Shown here: positions 25,675 through 33,384 of the stretch, piece after piece
How positions within the stretch are numbered: the stretch's first letter is position 1
Layout: each line of letters starts with the position of its first letter
Assembly (NCBI RefSeq): GCF_018070465.1
Contig: NZ_JAGPXT010000012.1
Coordinates: forward strand, 1-64,000
DNA length: 64,000 nucleotides
Reading direction: 5' to 3'
Source: Micromonospora sp. C95
GTDB taxonomy: Bacteria > Actinomycetota > Actinomycetes > Mycobacteriales > Micromonosporaceae
Made by a program: the position numbers and the translations under genes
Notes under the pieces: model-generated
The model's database searches: none
The model's input: the letters and a program-made list of their open reading frames with translations, nothing else
What the model was told of the DNA's origin: nothing

Positions 25675-25869
25675 TCAGTCCGTGCCGCGTGCCGCAGCGG
25701 CGACGAAGGCACCCCAGGCGGTAGGGGTGAAGGCCAGGGTGCCACCGGTGCGATCCTTGCTGTCGCGCACCAGGACCCGGCCGGGCAGATTGTCGGCCAC
25801 CTCGACACAGTTGCCGCCGTTGTTGCTGCTGCGGGTGGCGGTGCGCCAACGGGCGTCGGTCAGCTCCAT
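25675..25869 (-). CDS. DUF397 protein
   Basis: A 64-residue protein with WRTATRSSNNGGNCVEVA, VRDSKDRTGGTLAFTPTAW and FVAAA, the full DUF397 pattern. DUF397 proteins are encoded beside WhiJ/XRE-type regulators in many actinobacteria and are thought to modulate them, in some cases as a toxin/antitoxin-like pair. Its start overlaps the end of the regulator gene by 10 bases, so the two are co-translated. Cytoplasmic. Confidence 0.9.
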   Translation of the reverse strand: MELTDARWRTATRSSNNGGNCVEVADNLPGRVLVRDSKDRTGGTLAFTPTAWGAFVAAAARGTD

Positions 25870-26648
25870 GTCGTCGCCACTTCCCTGATCAGCTCGATGG
25901 ACCGTCGACGGGGCAGCGCCTCACCGGTGACGCTCTCCCACCTCGCGCCCAGGCTAGCAAGGTCGGCACTGTCGGTCACCACCTGACCGCGCAGCTGATT
26001 GTCCAGATAGGCCGCTTCGGCGCCGTCCGCCATCCGGGCCAGCACGAACGGCCCGGCCAGGCCGGTGTGCCACGGGTTCTCCGCCGGAATCACCCGCACC
26101 TGCACGTGCTCCCGCTCGCCCAGGTCGGCCAGGTGGGTCAGTTGCTCGGCCATCACCGCCCGCTCGCCGCCCACCCGCCGACGCAGCACCACCTCGTCGA
26201 TCACCGTCACCAGTTGGAGCGGAACCTCCCGCTCCAGCACCCGCTGCCGATCCAGTCGCGCGGCGACGTTCTCCGCCACCTCCGACTGCGAGAGCAGGCC
26301 GCCGGTCGCGAGCACCGCCCGGGCGTACCCCTCGGTCTGGAGCAGCCCCGGCACCAGCAGCGGCTCGTACGACCGGAGGGACCGGGCGTCCTGCTCCAGT
26401 TCCGCCCACGCCCGGAACCAGGGCAGGTCCCGGCGGCGGAACGGCTCCGGCCAGAGTTCGGCGGCCTTGCGCCCGAGCAGGTTGGCCACCGCGATCCTGG
26501 TCCTCGGGTGCGGAATCCGCCCGTCCGCCAGCCAGCGCGCCGCCGTCTTCGGATCGACGCCCACCTTCCCGGCCAGGGATTCGGCCGTCTCGCCCCGGTC
26601 CGCCATCGCCACCCGCAGCGCCTCGTTGCCCGCCGTCCCGTTGCCCAT
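25860..26648 (-). CDS. WhiJ-type helix-turn-helix regulator (DUF5753)
   Basis: A 262-residue protein with an N-terminal XRE helix-turn-helix (residues about 8-60; TAESLAGKVGVDPKTAARWL) and a DUF5753 domain (residues about 75-255; YEPLLVPGLLQTEGYARAVL, VRVIPAENPWHTGLAGPFVL). This pairing with a downstream DUF397 gene is common in Streptomyces and Micromonospora, where copies such as WhiJ influence development or secondary metabolism. The target is unknown; autoregulation is likely. ATG start. Confidence 0.9.
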   Translation of the reverse strand: MGNGTAGNEALRVAMADRGETAESLAGKVGVDPKTAARWLADGRIPHPRTRIAVANLLGRKAAELWPEPFRRRDLPWFRAWAELEQDARSLRSYEPLLVPGLLQTEGYARAVLATGGLLSQSEVAENVAARLDRQRVLEREVPLQLVTVIDEVVLRRRVGGERAVMAEQLTHLADLGEREHVQVRVIPAENPWHTGLAGPFVLARMADGAEAAYLDNQLRGQVVTDSADLASLGARWESVTGEALPRRRSIELIREVATTWS

Positions 26649-26821
26649 CGCGCCTCCCGACTCGCATCACACTCCGGCGCACGCTAGTCACCACGGGTGC
26701 CTGTGTCCGCCCGCTACCGGCGTGTTGCGGTCAGGACTGTTTCGCGCATCCGAGCCGCGCTCCAGATGCCCCCGAGACGCCCTGGAAACGGCACCGATTA
26801 CGCCCCACCCCACTTCACCTC

Positions 26822-26900
26822 GCCCCCTTTGCTCTGCTTCAACCCGCGCAACGATTCCCACCGGAATCCTGTGCGTCCGGTGAAGCAGAGCAAAGGGCGC
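26822..26900. repeat. Palindromic element, CTTTGCTCTGCTTCAACC family, copy 1
   Basis: CCCTTTGCTCTGCTTCA (26825-26841) is the exact reverse complement of TGAAGCAGAGCAAAGGG (26881-26897), extended by two more pairs outside; the loop is 39 bases. A second, longer copy with a 22-bp perfect stem is at 41893-42022. No ORF is associated. Confidence 0.8.
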
Positions 26901-26994
26901 GCAGGAGCTACCTGACCCGAGCCGCCTCAGCCGGGCCGACGACGACGGGCCGGGGTTCGGTCGGGGCGCCGCGAACCGGCTGGGCGTAGTGCGA

Positions 26995-27093
26995 ATTCCG
27001 TTGCCTAGAGCCGGGAGTCATTGTAAATCCGTTGCGTAAGCGCCCATCGCCAACTGATAGCACTTGCTTTGAGGCACGGGGCTGTGGGATAAC
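26995..27093 (+). promoter_or_regulatory. Aminotransferase promoter with two candidate Lrp-type sites
   Basis: ATTCCGTTGCC (26995-27005) and AATCCGTTGCG (27026-27036) are spaced 31 bases apart, about three helical turns, on the same face of the DNA. They are followed by TTGCTT (27064-27069), 18 bases, and GATAAC (27088-27093). The first motif is identical to one beside the pot operon promoter at 24915-24925. Confidence 0.45.
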
Positions 27094-27146
27094 CGTGGTA
27101 TGAGCGGCCGGTGTCCCTGATCGGCCCGAGACCCGATGGGGCTGAC

Positions 27147-28493
27147 ATGGCCAACGCCACCGACCACCTCTGGATGCACTTCACCCGGATGGCGAGCTAC
27201 TCCACGAGAGAGGTGCCGACGATCGTGCGCGGCCAGGGCGCGTACGTCTGGGATGCGCAGGGCCGCCGCTACCTGGACGGGCTGGCCGGGCTGTTCGTGG
27301 TAAACGCCGGCCACGGGCGCACCGAGCTGGCCGAGGCCGCCGCGAAGCAGGCCGGCGAGTTGGCCTACTTCCCGCTCTGGTCGTACGCGCACCCGAAGGC
27401 GGTCGAGCTGGCCGAGAAGATCGCCACGCTCACCCCTGGCGACCTGAACCGGGTCTTCTTCACCACCGGTGGATCCGAGGCGGTCGAAACGGCCTGGAAG
27501 CTGGCCCGGGCGTACTTCAAGCGGGTCGGCAAGCCGAGCAAGCACAAGGTGGTCAGCCGGTACATCGCCTACCACGGAACCTCGATGGGTGCGCTGTCGA
27601 TCACCGGCCTGCCCGGCATCAAGACCGACTTCGAGCCGCTGGTGCCCGGCGGCATCAAGGTGCCGAACACGAACTTCTACCGGGCGCCGGAGCACGGCGA
27701 CGATCCGGTGGCGTTCGGCCGGTGGGCCGCCGAGGAGATCGGCCGCGCCATCGAGCGGGAGGGCCCGGACACCGTGGCGGCGGTTTTCCTGGAGCCGGTA
27801 CAGAACTCCGGCGGCTGCTTCCCGCCGCCGCCCGGCTACTTCGAGCGGGTACGCCAGATCTGCGACGTGTACGACGTGCTGCTGGTCAGCGACGAGGTGA
27901 TCTGCTCGTGGGGTCGGCTCGGCGAGTACTTCGGTGCCCTGCGCTACGGCTACCAGCCCGACATCATCACCACTGCCAAGGGCATCACCTCGGGCTACGC
28001 CCCGCTCGGCGCAATGATCGCCAGCGATCGGTTGATGGAGCCGTTCCTGACCGAGACCGGCATGTTCGCCCACGGGGTGACCTTCGGCGGTCACCCGGTC
28101 TCCTGCGCGGTCGCCCTGGCCAACCTGGAGGTCTTCGCCCGGGAGGATCTGGTCGGGCACGTACGCGCCAACGAGGCGGCGTTCCGCGCCACCCTGGAGA
28201 AGCTGCACGACCTGCCGATCGTCGGCGACATCCGGGGCGACGGCTACTTTTACGGCATCGAGCTGGTCAAGGACAAGGCCACCCGGGAGACGTTCGACGG
28301 GGCCGAGTCGGAGCGGCTGCTACGCGGCTTCCTCTCCGGCGCCCTGTTCGACGCCGGCCTCTACTGCCGCGCGGACGACCGGGGCGACCCGGTGATCCAG
28401 CTCGCCCCACCCCTGATCGCCGGAGAACAGCAGTTCAACGAGATCGAGCAGATCCTGCGCACCGTCCTCACCGACGCATGGTCCCGCCTCTGA
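27147..28493 (+). CDS. Class III aminotransferase (putrescine/diamine-pyruvate type)
   Basis: A 448-residue PLP enzyme. The N-terminus HLWMHFTRMASYSTREVP and GVDPKT-like core, FFTTGGSEAVETAWKLAR, VSDEVICSWGRLGEYFG and TTAKGITSGYAPLGA (Schiff-base lysine) match the SpuC-like and omega-amino-acid aminotransferases. It probably moves an amino group from putrescine or another omega-amine to pyruvate or 2-oxoglutarate, giving an aldehyde that PatD at 8.5 kb could oxidise. The ATG was chosen because conserved sequence begins there; an in-frame GTG 36 bases upstream lacks a convincing ribosome site. Shared motifs with the pot operon promoter suggest joint control by the Lrp/AsnC protein. Confidence 0.87.
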   Translation: MANATDHLWMHFTRMASYSTREVPTIVRGQGAYVWDAQGRRYLDGLAGLFVVNAGHGRTELAEAAAKQAGELAYFPLWSYAHPKAVELAEKIATLTPGDLNRVFFTTGGSEAVETAWKLARAYFKRVGKPSKHKVVSRYIAYHGTSMGALSITGLPGIKTDFEPLVPGGIKVPNTNFYRAPEHGDDPVAFGRWAAEEIGRAIEREGPDTVAAVFLEPVQNSGGCFPPPPGYFERVRQICDVYDVLLVSDEVICSWGRLGEYFGALRYGYQPDIITTAKGITSGYAPLGAMIASDRLMEPFLTETGMFAHGVTFGGHPVSCAVALANLEVFAREDLVGHVRANEAAFRATLEKLHDLPIVGDIRGDGYFYGIELVKDKATRETFDGAESERLLRGFLSGALFDAGLYCRADDRGDPVIQLAPPLIAGEQQFNEIEQILRTVLTDAWSRL

Positions 28494-28504
28494 CCCCGGC
28501 GGGG

Positions 28505-28882
28505 TCAGTGGGTGGGGGGGATTACGCGGAGGTGGCCGCGGCGGGAGGTGGGGGAACCGGCGGGGGGTGCGGTGGGGTGGTTCTGGTCGTCCTGGGGCGG
28601 ACGAGGGGCGGGACGGGCAGCCTCGCGGACCGCTTCGGCGAGTGCGACCAGGTCGTCGGTGGTGGGTGGCGGCGGCTCGAACTCGCCCTCGTGTCGGACC
28701 ACCTCCCAACCGCGCGGAGCGGTCAGGCTACGGGCGTGCGGCTCGCAGAGGTCGTACGTGTGCGGCTCGGCGAAGGCGGCCAGCGGGCCCACCACGGCTG
28801 TCGACTCGTTGTAGACATAGGTCAGCGTGGCGACCGCTTGCCGGGGGCAGCCGTTGCGGGAGCAGCGCCGTGGTGACCTCAC
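28505..28882 (-). CDS. DUF3499 family protein (Rv3258c-like)
   Basis: A 125-residue protein starting at GTG. RRCSRNGCPRQAVATLTYVY and AFAEPHTYDLCEPHARSLTA are the conserved DUF3499 motifs; two CxxC/CxxH-like sites (CSRNGC, CEPH) suggest a bound zinc. The last 50 residues are Pro/Arg-rich and variable. The function is unknown. It is divergent from the metallopeptidase-family gene, as in mycobacteria beside whiB2, and marks the return to the conserved backbone after the accessory segment. Confidence 0.85.
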   Translation of the reverse strand: MRSPRRCSRNGCPRQAVATLTYVYNESTAVVGPLAAFAEPHTYDLCEPHARSLTAPRGWEVVRHEGEFEPPPPTTDDLVALAEAVREAARPAPRPPQDDQNHPTAPPAGSPTSRRGHLRVIPPTH

Positions 28883-29020
28883 CGGCGCAGGGTATCTCCA
28901 TTACCGGCTCCGGCGCACCGCTTCGCGTTACGACACGCCCGTCTTGGTGATCACATTCCCGTCCGGCGCCGCAACGCGCCACGCGGTCGACACTGACGCG
29001 GCACGGCGCGGACCGGAAGC

Positions 29021-29026
29021 TACTCT
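29021..29026 (+). promoter_or_regulatory. Candidate -10 for leaderless zincin-family gene
   Basis: TACTCT fits TANNNT and ends seven bases before the ATG at 29034, so the message would begin at or beside the start codon. No Shine-Dalgarno sequence is visible. Confidence 0.35.
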
Positions 29027-29033
29027 GTGGCTC

Positions 29034-29483
29034 ATGACGAGCCCGGAGAACCGCCGCCCCGGCACCGGCCGGCGGGCGCACCGCGACCGGCACGGACGCG
29101 GTCTGCGTGGGCGGCTGGTGCCGGCCACCGTGCCGCTGGCACGGACCAAGGCGGAGATCTTCGACGACCTGGTACTGGACACCGTCGAGACGCTGGAGCG
29201 TCGGTTCGCCAAGGAGCTGGCCGGGGTGGAGTTCGCCGTCGAGGACGTCCCGCCCGACCTGAACGTCTACGACTCCGACGTGCTGGAGGACGGCGAGGTG
29301 CCGCTGGCGCGGCTGCTGCCCGGTCGACCGGGCCGCCAGGAGGTGCCGCCAAGGATCGTGCTGTATCGGCGACCGCTGGAGTTCCGGGCGATGGACCGGG
29401 AGGATCTCGCCGACCTGGTCCACGACGTGATCATCGAGCAGGTGGCGAACCTGCTCGGCGTCGACCCGGACGAGTTGGCCTGA
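29034..29483 (+). CDS. Metallopeptidase-family protein (Rv3259-like) lacking the HExxH motif
   Basis: A 149-residue protein with a basic N-terminus and the family pattern RTKAEIFDDLVLDTVETLE, FAVEDVPPDLNVYD, PPRIVLYRRPLEFRA and DLVHDVIIEQVANLLGVD. Members of the parent zincin family carry HExxH where this protein reads EQVAN, so the zinc-binding catalytic motif is missing. It is therefore probably not a peptidase. It is divergent from the DUF3499 gene and convergent with whiB, the same arrangement I recall for mycobacterial Rv3258c-Rv3259-whiB2. Confidence 0.8.
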   Translation: MTSPENRRPGTGRRAHRDRHGRGLRGRLVPATVPLARTKAEIFDDLVLDTVETLERRFAKELAGVEFAVEDVPPDLNVYDSDVLEDGEVPLARLLPGRPGRQEVPPRIVLYRRPLEFRAMDREDLADLVHDVIIEQVANLLGVDPDELA

Positions 29484-29625
29484 TCGCAGCCGACGCACTC
29501 GCCGATCCGCGTCGCGATCATCCGCTTCGCCGACATCCGCACCCCCGACCTAACCCGCAAGCCCGCGCCGGGCGGGACGGCCCCCGACCGCCCCCCGACC
29601 GCCCCCCAACCGCCACCCGCCGGGT

Positions 29626-29646
29626 GGGACGGCCCCCAGCCGTCCC
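29626..29646. terminator. Hairpin between convergent zincin-family gene and whiB
   Basis: GGGACGGC and GCCGTCCC form a perfect 8-bp stem with a 5-base loop, 15 bases beyond the whiB stop and within the convergent gap. No strong T-run follows, as is common in high-GC actinobacteria. Confidence 0.5.
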
Positions 29647-29660
29647 GTTCCCACGTCGGA

Positions 29661-29918
29661 TCAGGCTGCCCGGCGCTTGAGCTTGCGCCGCTCCCGTTCG
29701 GAGAGTCCACCCCAGATCCCGAACCGCTCGTCGTGGCCGAGAGCGTATTCGAGGCATTCCGTCTTGACCTCGCACCGCGAGCAGATGCGCTTCGCCTCGC
29801 GGGTCGAGCCGCCCTTCTCGGGGAAGAACGCTTCCGGGTCGGTCTGCGAGCACAGGGCCCGCTCCTGCCACTCCGGCGCGTTTCCGAGCAGGTCGGCCGC
29901 CTCGAGCTGGCCGTCCAT
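29661..29918 (-). CDS. whiB: WhiB-family iron-sulfur regulator (WhiB/WhiB2 type)
   Basis: An 85-residue protein with the four iron-sulfur cysteines C23, C46, C49 and C55 (ALCSQTDPEAFFPEKGG, CSRCEVKTECLEYAL) and the GIWGG turn followed by SERERRKLKRR for DNA contact. The close match to Streptomyces WhiB and mycobacterial WhiB2/WhmD predicts a role in septation and sporulation control with a WhiA-type partner. ATG start with GGAGG six to seven bases upstream. The 800-base region upstream carries a perfect 16-bp palindrome at 30036-30051 that may be an operator. Confidence 0.95.
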   Translation of the reverse strand: MDGQLEAADLLGNAPEWQERALCSQTDPEAFFPEKGGSTREAKRICSRCEVKTECLEYALGHDERFGIWGGLSERERRKLKRRAA

Positions 29919-30035
29919 TCAGTTGCCTCCTTGTCGCGCACCGGCGTCGTCGCCGCTGCAACCCCCCACGCGAAAGGCGTGCTTTTGTCCGTCCGGTCCC
30001 GTTATCGTGCGTTCCGTGCGAACAACCCCATTCAA

Positions 30036-30051
30036 ATTACACGCGTGTAAT
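30036..30051. promoter_or_regulatory. Perfect 16-bp palindrome upstream of whiB
   Basis: ATTACACGCGTGTAAT is its own reverse complement and lies about 120 bases upstream of the whiB start in an unusually AT-rich stretch. It could bind a dimeric regulator of whiB. It does not match the mycobacterial CRP consensus TGTGA-N6-TCACA exactly. Confidence 0.45.
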
Positions 30052-30338
30052 GCGTGCGCCGTCAAGCCAAACTTGATAATGGAGTCGCCCTCCCGACACG
30101 TGTCCCGGACGGCCGTCCGTACCACCCGGTCTCGCCCTGCCCTATCGATTCAGACCCCGGCCGAGTAACGCCCTCCCCGGCGAGTTGCCCGAGTTTTCTC
30201 CCGTGGCGCGCGGGCCGCCGCCGGAGCGGTCGGGCGTCGCGTCGACGCCGGGGAAGCCGTCTACGAAGATCCGTTGATCTTGATGCGCAAGGTTATCTTG
30301 ACTTCGCCAACCCTGCCCGCCGAGCGGGTGAACGGCGA
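30052..30338. other. Gene-free stretch upstream of whiB
   Basis: No reading frame with convincing protein character is seen on either strand. The segment has scattered AT-rich patches (for example around 30060-30080 and 30270-30305) and may be decayed sequence. Transcription of whiB may begin within or to the left of it. Confidence 0.4.
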
Positions 30339-30371
30339 CCGCGTCCCGTCCACACTGTGGACGGGACGCGG
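30339..30371 (-). terminator. Strong hairpin terminator-like structure
   Basis: CCGCGTCCCGTCCAC (30339-30353) and GTGGACGGGACGCGG (30357-30371) form a perfect 15-bp stem with a 3-base loop. It begins 20 bases downstream of the stop codon of the broken minus-strand frame at 30392, consistent with a terminator of that former gene. Confidence 0.6.
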
Positions 30372-30391
30372 TAGGCGGCGACTCCGGCGGA

Positions 30392-30635
30392 TCAGTCGGC
30401 CGATGGGATCGAGCTGGTCGGTAAGACGAATTCGGCGACCATGCCACCGGCCACGGTGACCGGTCCGACGGGCGTGCCATCGTCCCACCAGACGGTATAG
30501 CCGCCGCCGGGAGGTCCGGATGGACAGCACTGTGGAACGTCCCGTCGAGCTCAGCGCCGGGCCACGGCGCGGCCGGTCGGTCAGCCCTCGGTCGCGCACC
30601 TCGACGCGGGACTGGCCGACGAACAGTCCGGTCAC
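30392..30635 (-). pseudogene. Possible frameshifted small gene of unknown function
   Basis: Two segments of protein-like sequence lie in different frames. A GTG at 30635 opens VTGLFVGQSRVEVRDRG and STVLSIRTS. A second frame then reads PGGGYTVWWDDGTPVGPVTV followed by AGGMVAEFVLPTSSIPSAD and a stop at 30392. The frame change falls near 30505. A strong terminator hairpin follows the stop, which supports a former transcription unit. The family was not recognised, and sequencing error or chance cannot be excluded. Confidence 0.3.
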
Positions 30636-30644
30636 GACAGACCA

Positions 30645-30672
30645 CGCCGGCCCCCGATGAGGGGTGCCGGCG
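30645..30672 (-). terminator. Hairpin downstream of cofGH
   Basis: CGCCGGC-CCCC and GGGG-T-GCCGGCG form an 11-bp stem with one bulge and a five-base loop about 65 bases after the cofGH stop. It is the likely end of that transcript. Confidence 0.45.
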
Positions 30673-30736
30673 GCGGTCCTCGCCGTGCCGCCGCCGGCAT
30701 CGACAGGTACGTCCGGCGGCCAGCGAAGGTTCGACC

Positions 30737-33316
30737 CTAGGCGGCGATGTGACCGTACGCAGTCGTACGCCTACGCGCCGGTCGGCCCGCCGCCGCCGCG
30801 ATGGCCCGCAGTTGCTCCTCGGTGCGCGCCGACCCGTTGCCGGAACCGGCCATCCGCGAGATGGTCTCCTCCATCAGCGTGCCGCCCAGGTCGTTGCAGC
30901 CGCTGCGCAGCAGCTCCGCGGTGCCGGTGTCGCCCAGCTTCACCCAGGAGCACTGGATGTTGTCGATCCGGCCGTGCAACAGCACCCGCGCCATCGCGTG
31001 CACCACCCGGTTCTCTCGCCATGTCGGACCGGGCCGGGCGATGCCGGCGAGGTAGATCGGGGCGTTCGTGTGCACGAACGGCAGCGCCACAAACTCGGTG
31101 AACCCACCGGTCCGGTCCTGCACCCCGGCCAGCACCCGGAAATGCGCCAGCCAGTGCGCGGGGTGGTCGACGTGGCCGTACATCATCGTCGAGCTGGACC
31201 GGATGCCCAGTTCGTGCGCCGTGCTGACCACCTCCACCCAGGCGGCGGTCGGCAACTTGCCCTTGGTGAGCACCCAGCGCACCTCGTCGTCGAGGATCTC
31301 CGCCGCGGTACCCGGGATGGTGTCCAGCCCCGCCTCGCGCAGCCCTGCCAGCCACTCCCGCACGGACACGCCGGCCTTCGCGGCGGCGGTGACGATCTCC
31401 ATCGGCGAGAAGGCGTGCACGTGCATCTGCGGTACCCGGTCCTTGATCGCCCGGACCAGGTCGGCGTAGATCGTGACCGGCAGCTTCGGGTCGATGCCGC
31501 CCTGGAGGCAGACCTCGCCGGCACCGGCCTGCCACGCCTCCTGCGCCCGGTCCGCGACCTGCTCCACCGAGAGCCGGTAGGCGTCGGCGTCCCGTTCCCG
31601 CTGGGCGAAGGCGCAGAACCGGCAGCCCACGTAGCAGACGTTAGAGAAGTTGATGTTGCGGTTGACCACGTAGGTCACGTCGTCACCCACGGCGGAACGG
31701 CGCAGTTCGTCGGCGGTGCGGCACAGCTCGTCCAGCGCCGGACCGTCCGCACCGAACAGTGCCAGCGCGGCATCGGTGTGTCGGGGCTCCAGCAACGCGG
31801 CCGGATCCTCGGCGGCCAGCCGCAGACCGGCCCGCAGGTCCGCGTCGCCTGCGCCGGCGGTGGCCCCTCGGCCGGCCACGACACGGTCCGCCGCCTCGGG
31901 TGCCAGACCCACGTCGGCACCCGCTCGCGCAGGTGGCACAGCCGCCTTCGCGGCCACCTCGGCCCAGTCGCCGTAGACGTGGTCGAAGTCGCCCCGACGG
32001 TCGTCCGTCCGCCCGGTGGTGTCGATGGTGGTGTGCAGGTCGGTACGCCCACCGAAGGTCTCGTCGGGCTCCTGCCAGGGCCGGCCCTCCGGACGGGCCG
32101 CCTCGATCGCCAGCCCGGTCGTCGGATCGGCGAGCGCGCTCACGTGCGGCAGCAGCCGCGCGTCCAACCACGGCTCGCCGGCCCGCACGTACTCGGGGTA
32201 GACGGTCAGCCGCTCGCGGAGGGTGAAGCCGGCGGCGGCGGTACGGGCAGCCAGCTCGTCGAGCTGTGGCCAGGGTCGTTCCGGGTTGACGTGGTCCGGG
32301 GTCACCGGCGAGACACCGCCCCAGTCGTCGATACCGGCTCGTAGCAGCAGGTCGTACTCACCGGCGATGAGGTTCGGTGGTGCCTGGATGCGGGCCTTCG
32401 GGCCCAACAGCACCCGGGCCACCGCCACGGTGGCCGCGAGGTCGTGCAGCTCGGCGTCGGGCATTCCCCGCATCGCCGTGTCCGGCTTCGCCCGGAAGTT
32501 CTGCACGATCACCTCCTGGAGGTGGCCGTACTCGCGTTGCGTACGCCGGATCGCGAAGATCGCGTCGACCCGTTCGGCGAGGGTCTCGCCGATGCCGATC
32601 AGGATGCCGGTGGTGAACGGGACGCCGACCCGACCGGCGTCGTCGAGCACCCGCAACCGCACCGCCGGCTCCTTGTCCGGTGAGCCGTAGTGCGGGCCGC
32701 CGGGCTCGGACCACAGCCTGGTGGCCGTGGTCTCCAGCATCATCCCCATGCTCGGCGCCACCGGCTTGAGCCGTTGCAGTTCCGCCCAGGAGAGCACGCC
32801 CGGGTTCAGGTGCGGCAGCAGGCCGGTCTCCTCCAGCACCGCCACGGCGCAGGCCCGTAGGTAGTCCAGGGTGGACCCGTAGCCGCGTTCGTCCAGCCAC
32901 TGCCGGGCCGCCGGCCAGCGCTCCTCCGGCCGGTCACCGAGGGTGAACAGGGCTTCCTTGCAGCCCTGCGCCGCACCCGCCCGGGCGATGGCCAGCACCT
33001 CGTCGCGATCCAGGAAGGCCGCCGGCAACCGGTGCGGCACCGTGGCGAAGGTGCAGTAGTGGCAGCGGTCCCGACAGAGCCGGGTCAGCGGGATGAAGAC
33101 CTTCTTCGAGTACGTTACGATGCCGGGCCGGCCGGCGTCCCGCAGGCCCGCGTCACGGATCGCACCGGCGATGCCGAGCAGTTCCTCAAGCGCCGCGCCC
33201 CGGGCGGTCAGCAGGGTCGAGGCCTCGTCGATGTCGAGCGCCCGGCCGGTGGCGGCACGGCCCAGTGCCCGCCGTACGCTTCCGTCACCCGGCCCGCGCT
33301 CGCTCTGATCAACCAT
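30737..33316 (-). CDS. fbiC: FO synthase, fused CofG-CofH (FbiC)
   Basis: An 859-residue protein with two radical-SAM domains. The N-terminal CofG half has CRDRCHYC (C81, C85, C88) and the C-terminal CofH half [10 protein letters not shown] (C561, C565, C568), both CxxxCxxC. Together they make 7,8-didemethyl-8-hydroxy-5-deazariboflavin (FO) from tyrosine and a flavin precursor, the chromophore of coenzyme F420. The fused form is the normal actinobacterial arrangement. F420 maturation genes cofD and cofE lie about 1.3 kb away on the opposite strand. ATG start, no operon partner. Confidence 0.95.
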   Translation of the reverse strand: MVDQSERGPGDGSVRRALGRAATGRALDIDEASTLLTARGAALEELLGIAGAIRDAGLRDAGRPGIVTYSKKVFIPLTRLCRDRCHYCTFATVPHRLPAAFLDRDEVLAIARAGAAQGCKEALFTLGDRPEERWPAARQWLDERGYGSTLDYLRACAVAVLEETGLLPHLNPGVLSWAELQRLKPVAPSMGMMLETTATRLWSEPGGPHYGSPDKEPAVRLRVLDDAGRVGVPFTTGILIGIGETLAERVDAIFAIRRTQREYGHLQEVIVQNFRAKPDTAMRGMPDAELHDLAATVAVARVLLGPKARIQAPPNLIAGEYDLLLRAGIDDWGGVSPVTPDHVNPERPWPQLDELAARTAAAGFTLRERLTVYPEYVRAGEPWLDARLLPHVSALADPTTGLAIEAARPEGRPWQEPDETFGGRTDLHTTIDTTGRTDDRRGDFDHVYGDWAEVAAKAAVPPARAGADVGLAPEAADRVVAGRGATAGAGDADLRAGLRLAAEDPAALLEPRHTDAALALFGADGPALDELCRTADELRRSAVGDDVTYVVNRNINFSNVCYVGCRFCAFAQRERDADAYRLSVEQVADRAQEAWQAGAGEVCLQGGIDPKLPVTIYADLVRAIKDRVPQMHVHAFSPMEIVTAAAKAGVSVREWLAGLREAGLDTIPGTAAEILDDEVRWVLTKGKLPTAAWVEVVSTAHELGIRSSSTMMYGHVDHPAHWLAHFRVLAGVQDRTGGFTEFVALPFVHTNAPIYLAGIARPGPTWRENRVVHAMARVLLHGRIDNIQCSWVKLGDTGTAELLRSGCNDLGGTLMEETISRMAGSGNGSARTEEQLRAIAAAAGRPARRRTTAYGHIAA

Positions 33317-33384
33317 CCGCTCAGCCTATGCGCTGCGGCCCGGTCCGGCCCCGGCCCGTGGGCAACCGCACGTACCTCCGTCGG

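Larger units (their letters stand above)
26649..27146. other. Intergenic region between divergent regulator and aminotransferase genes
   Basis: No gene is supported here. The region holds a palindromic element (26822-26900), two ATTCCGTTGCC-like motifs 31 bases apart (26995 and 27026) and a promoter-like TTGCTT-N18-GATAAC (27064-27093) for the aminotransferase. Confidence 0.6.

Noticed and set aside
29919..30338. tRNA or small RNA gene upstream of whiB
   Set aside because: No cloverleaf, GTTCRA T-loop pattern or strong stem beyond the 16-bp palindrome was found in this stretch.
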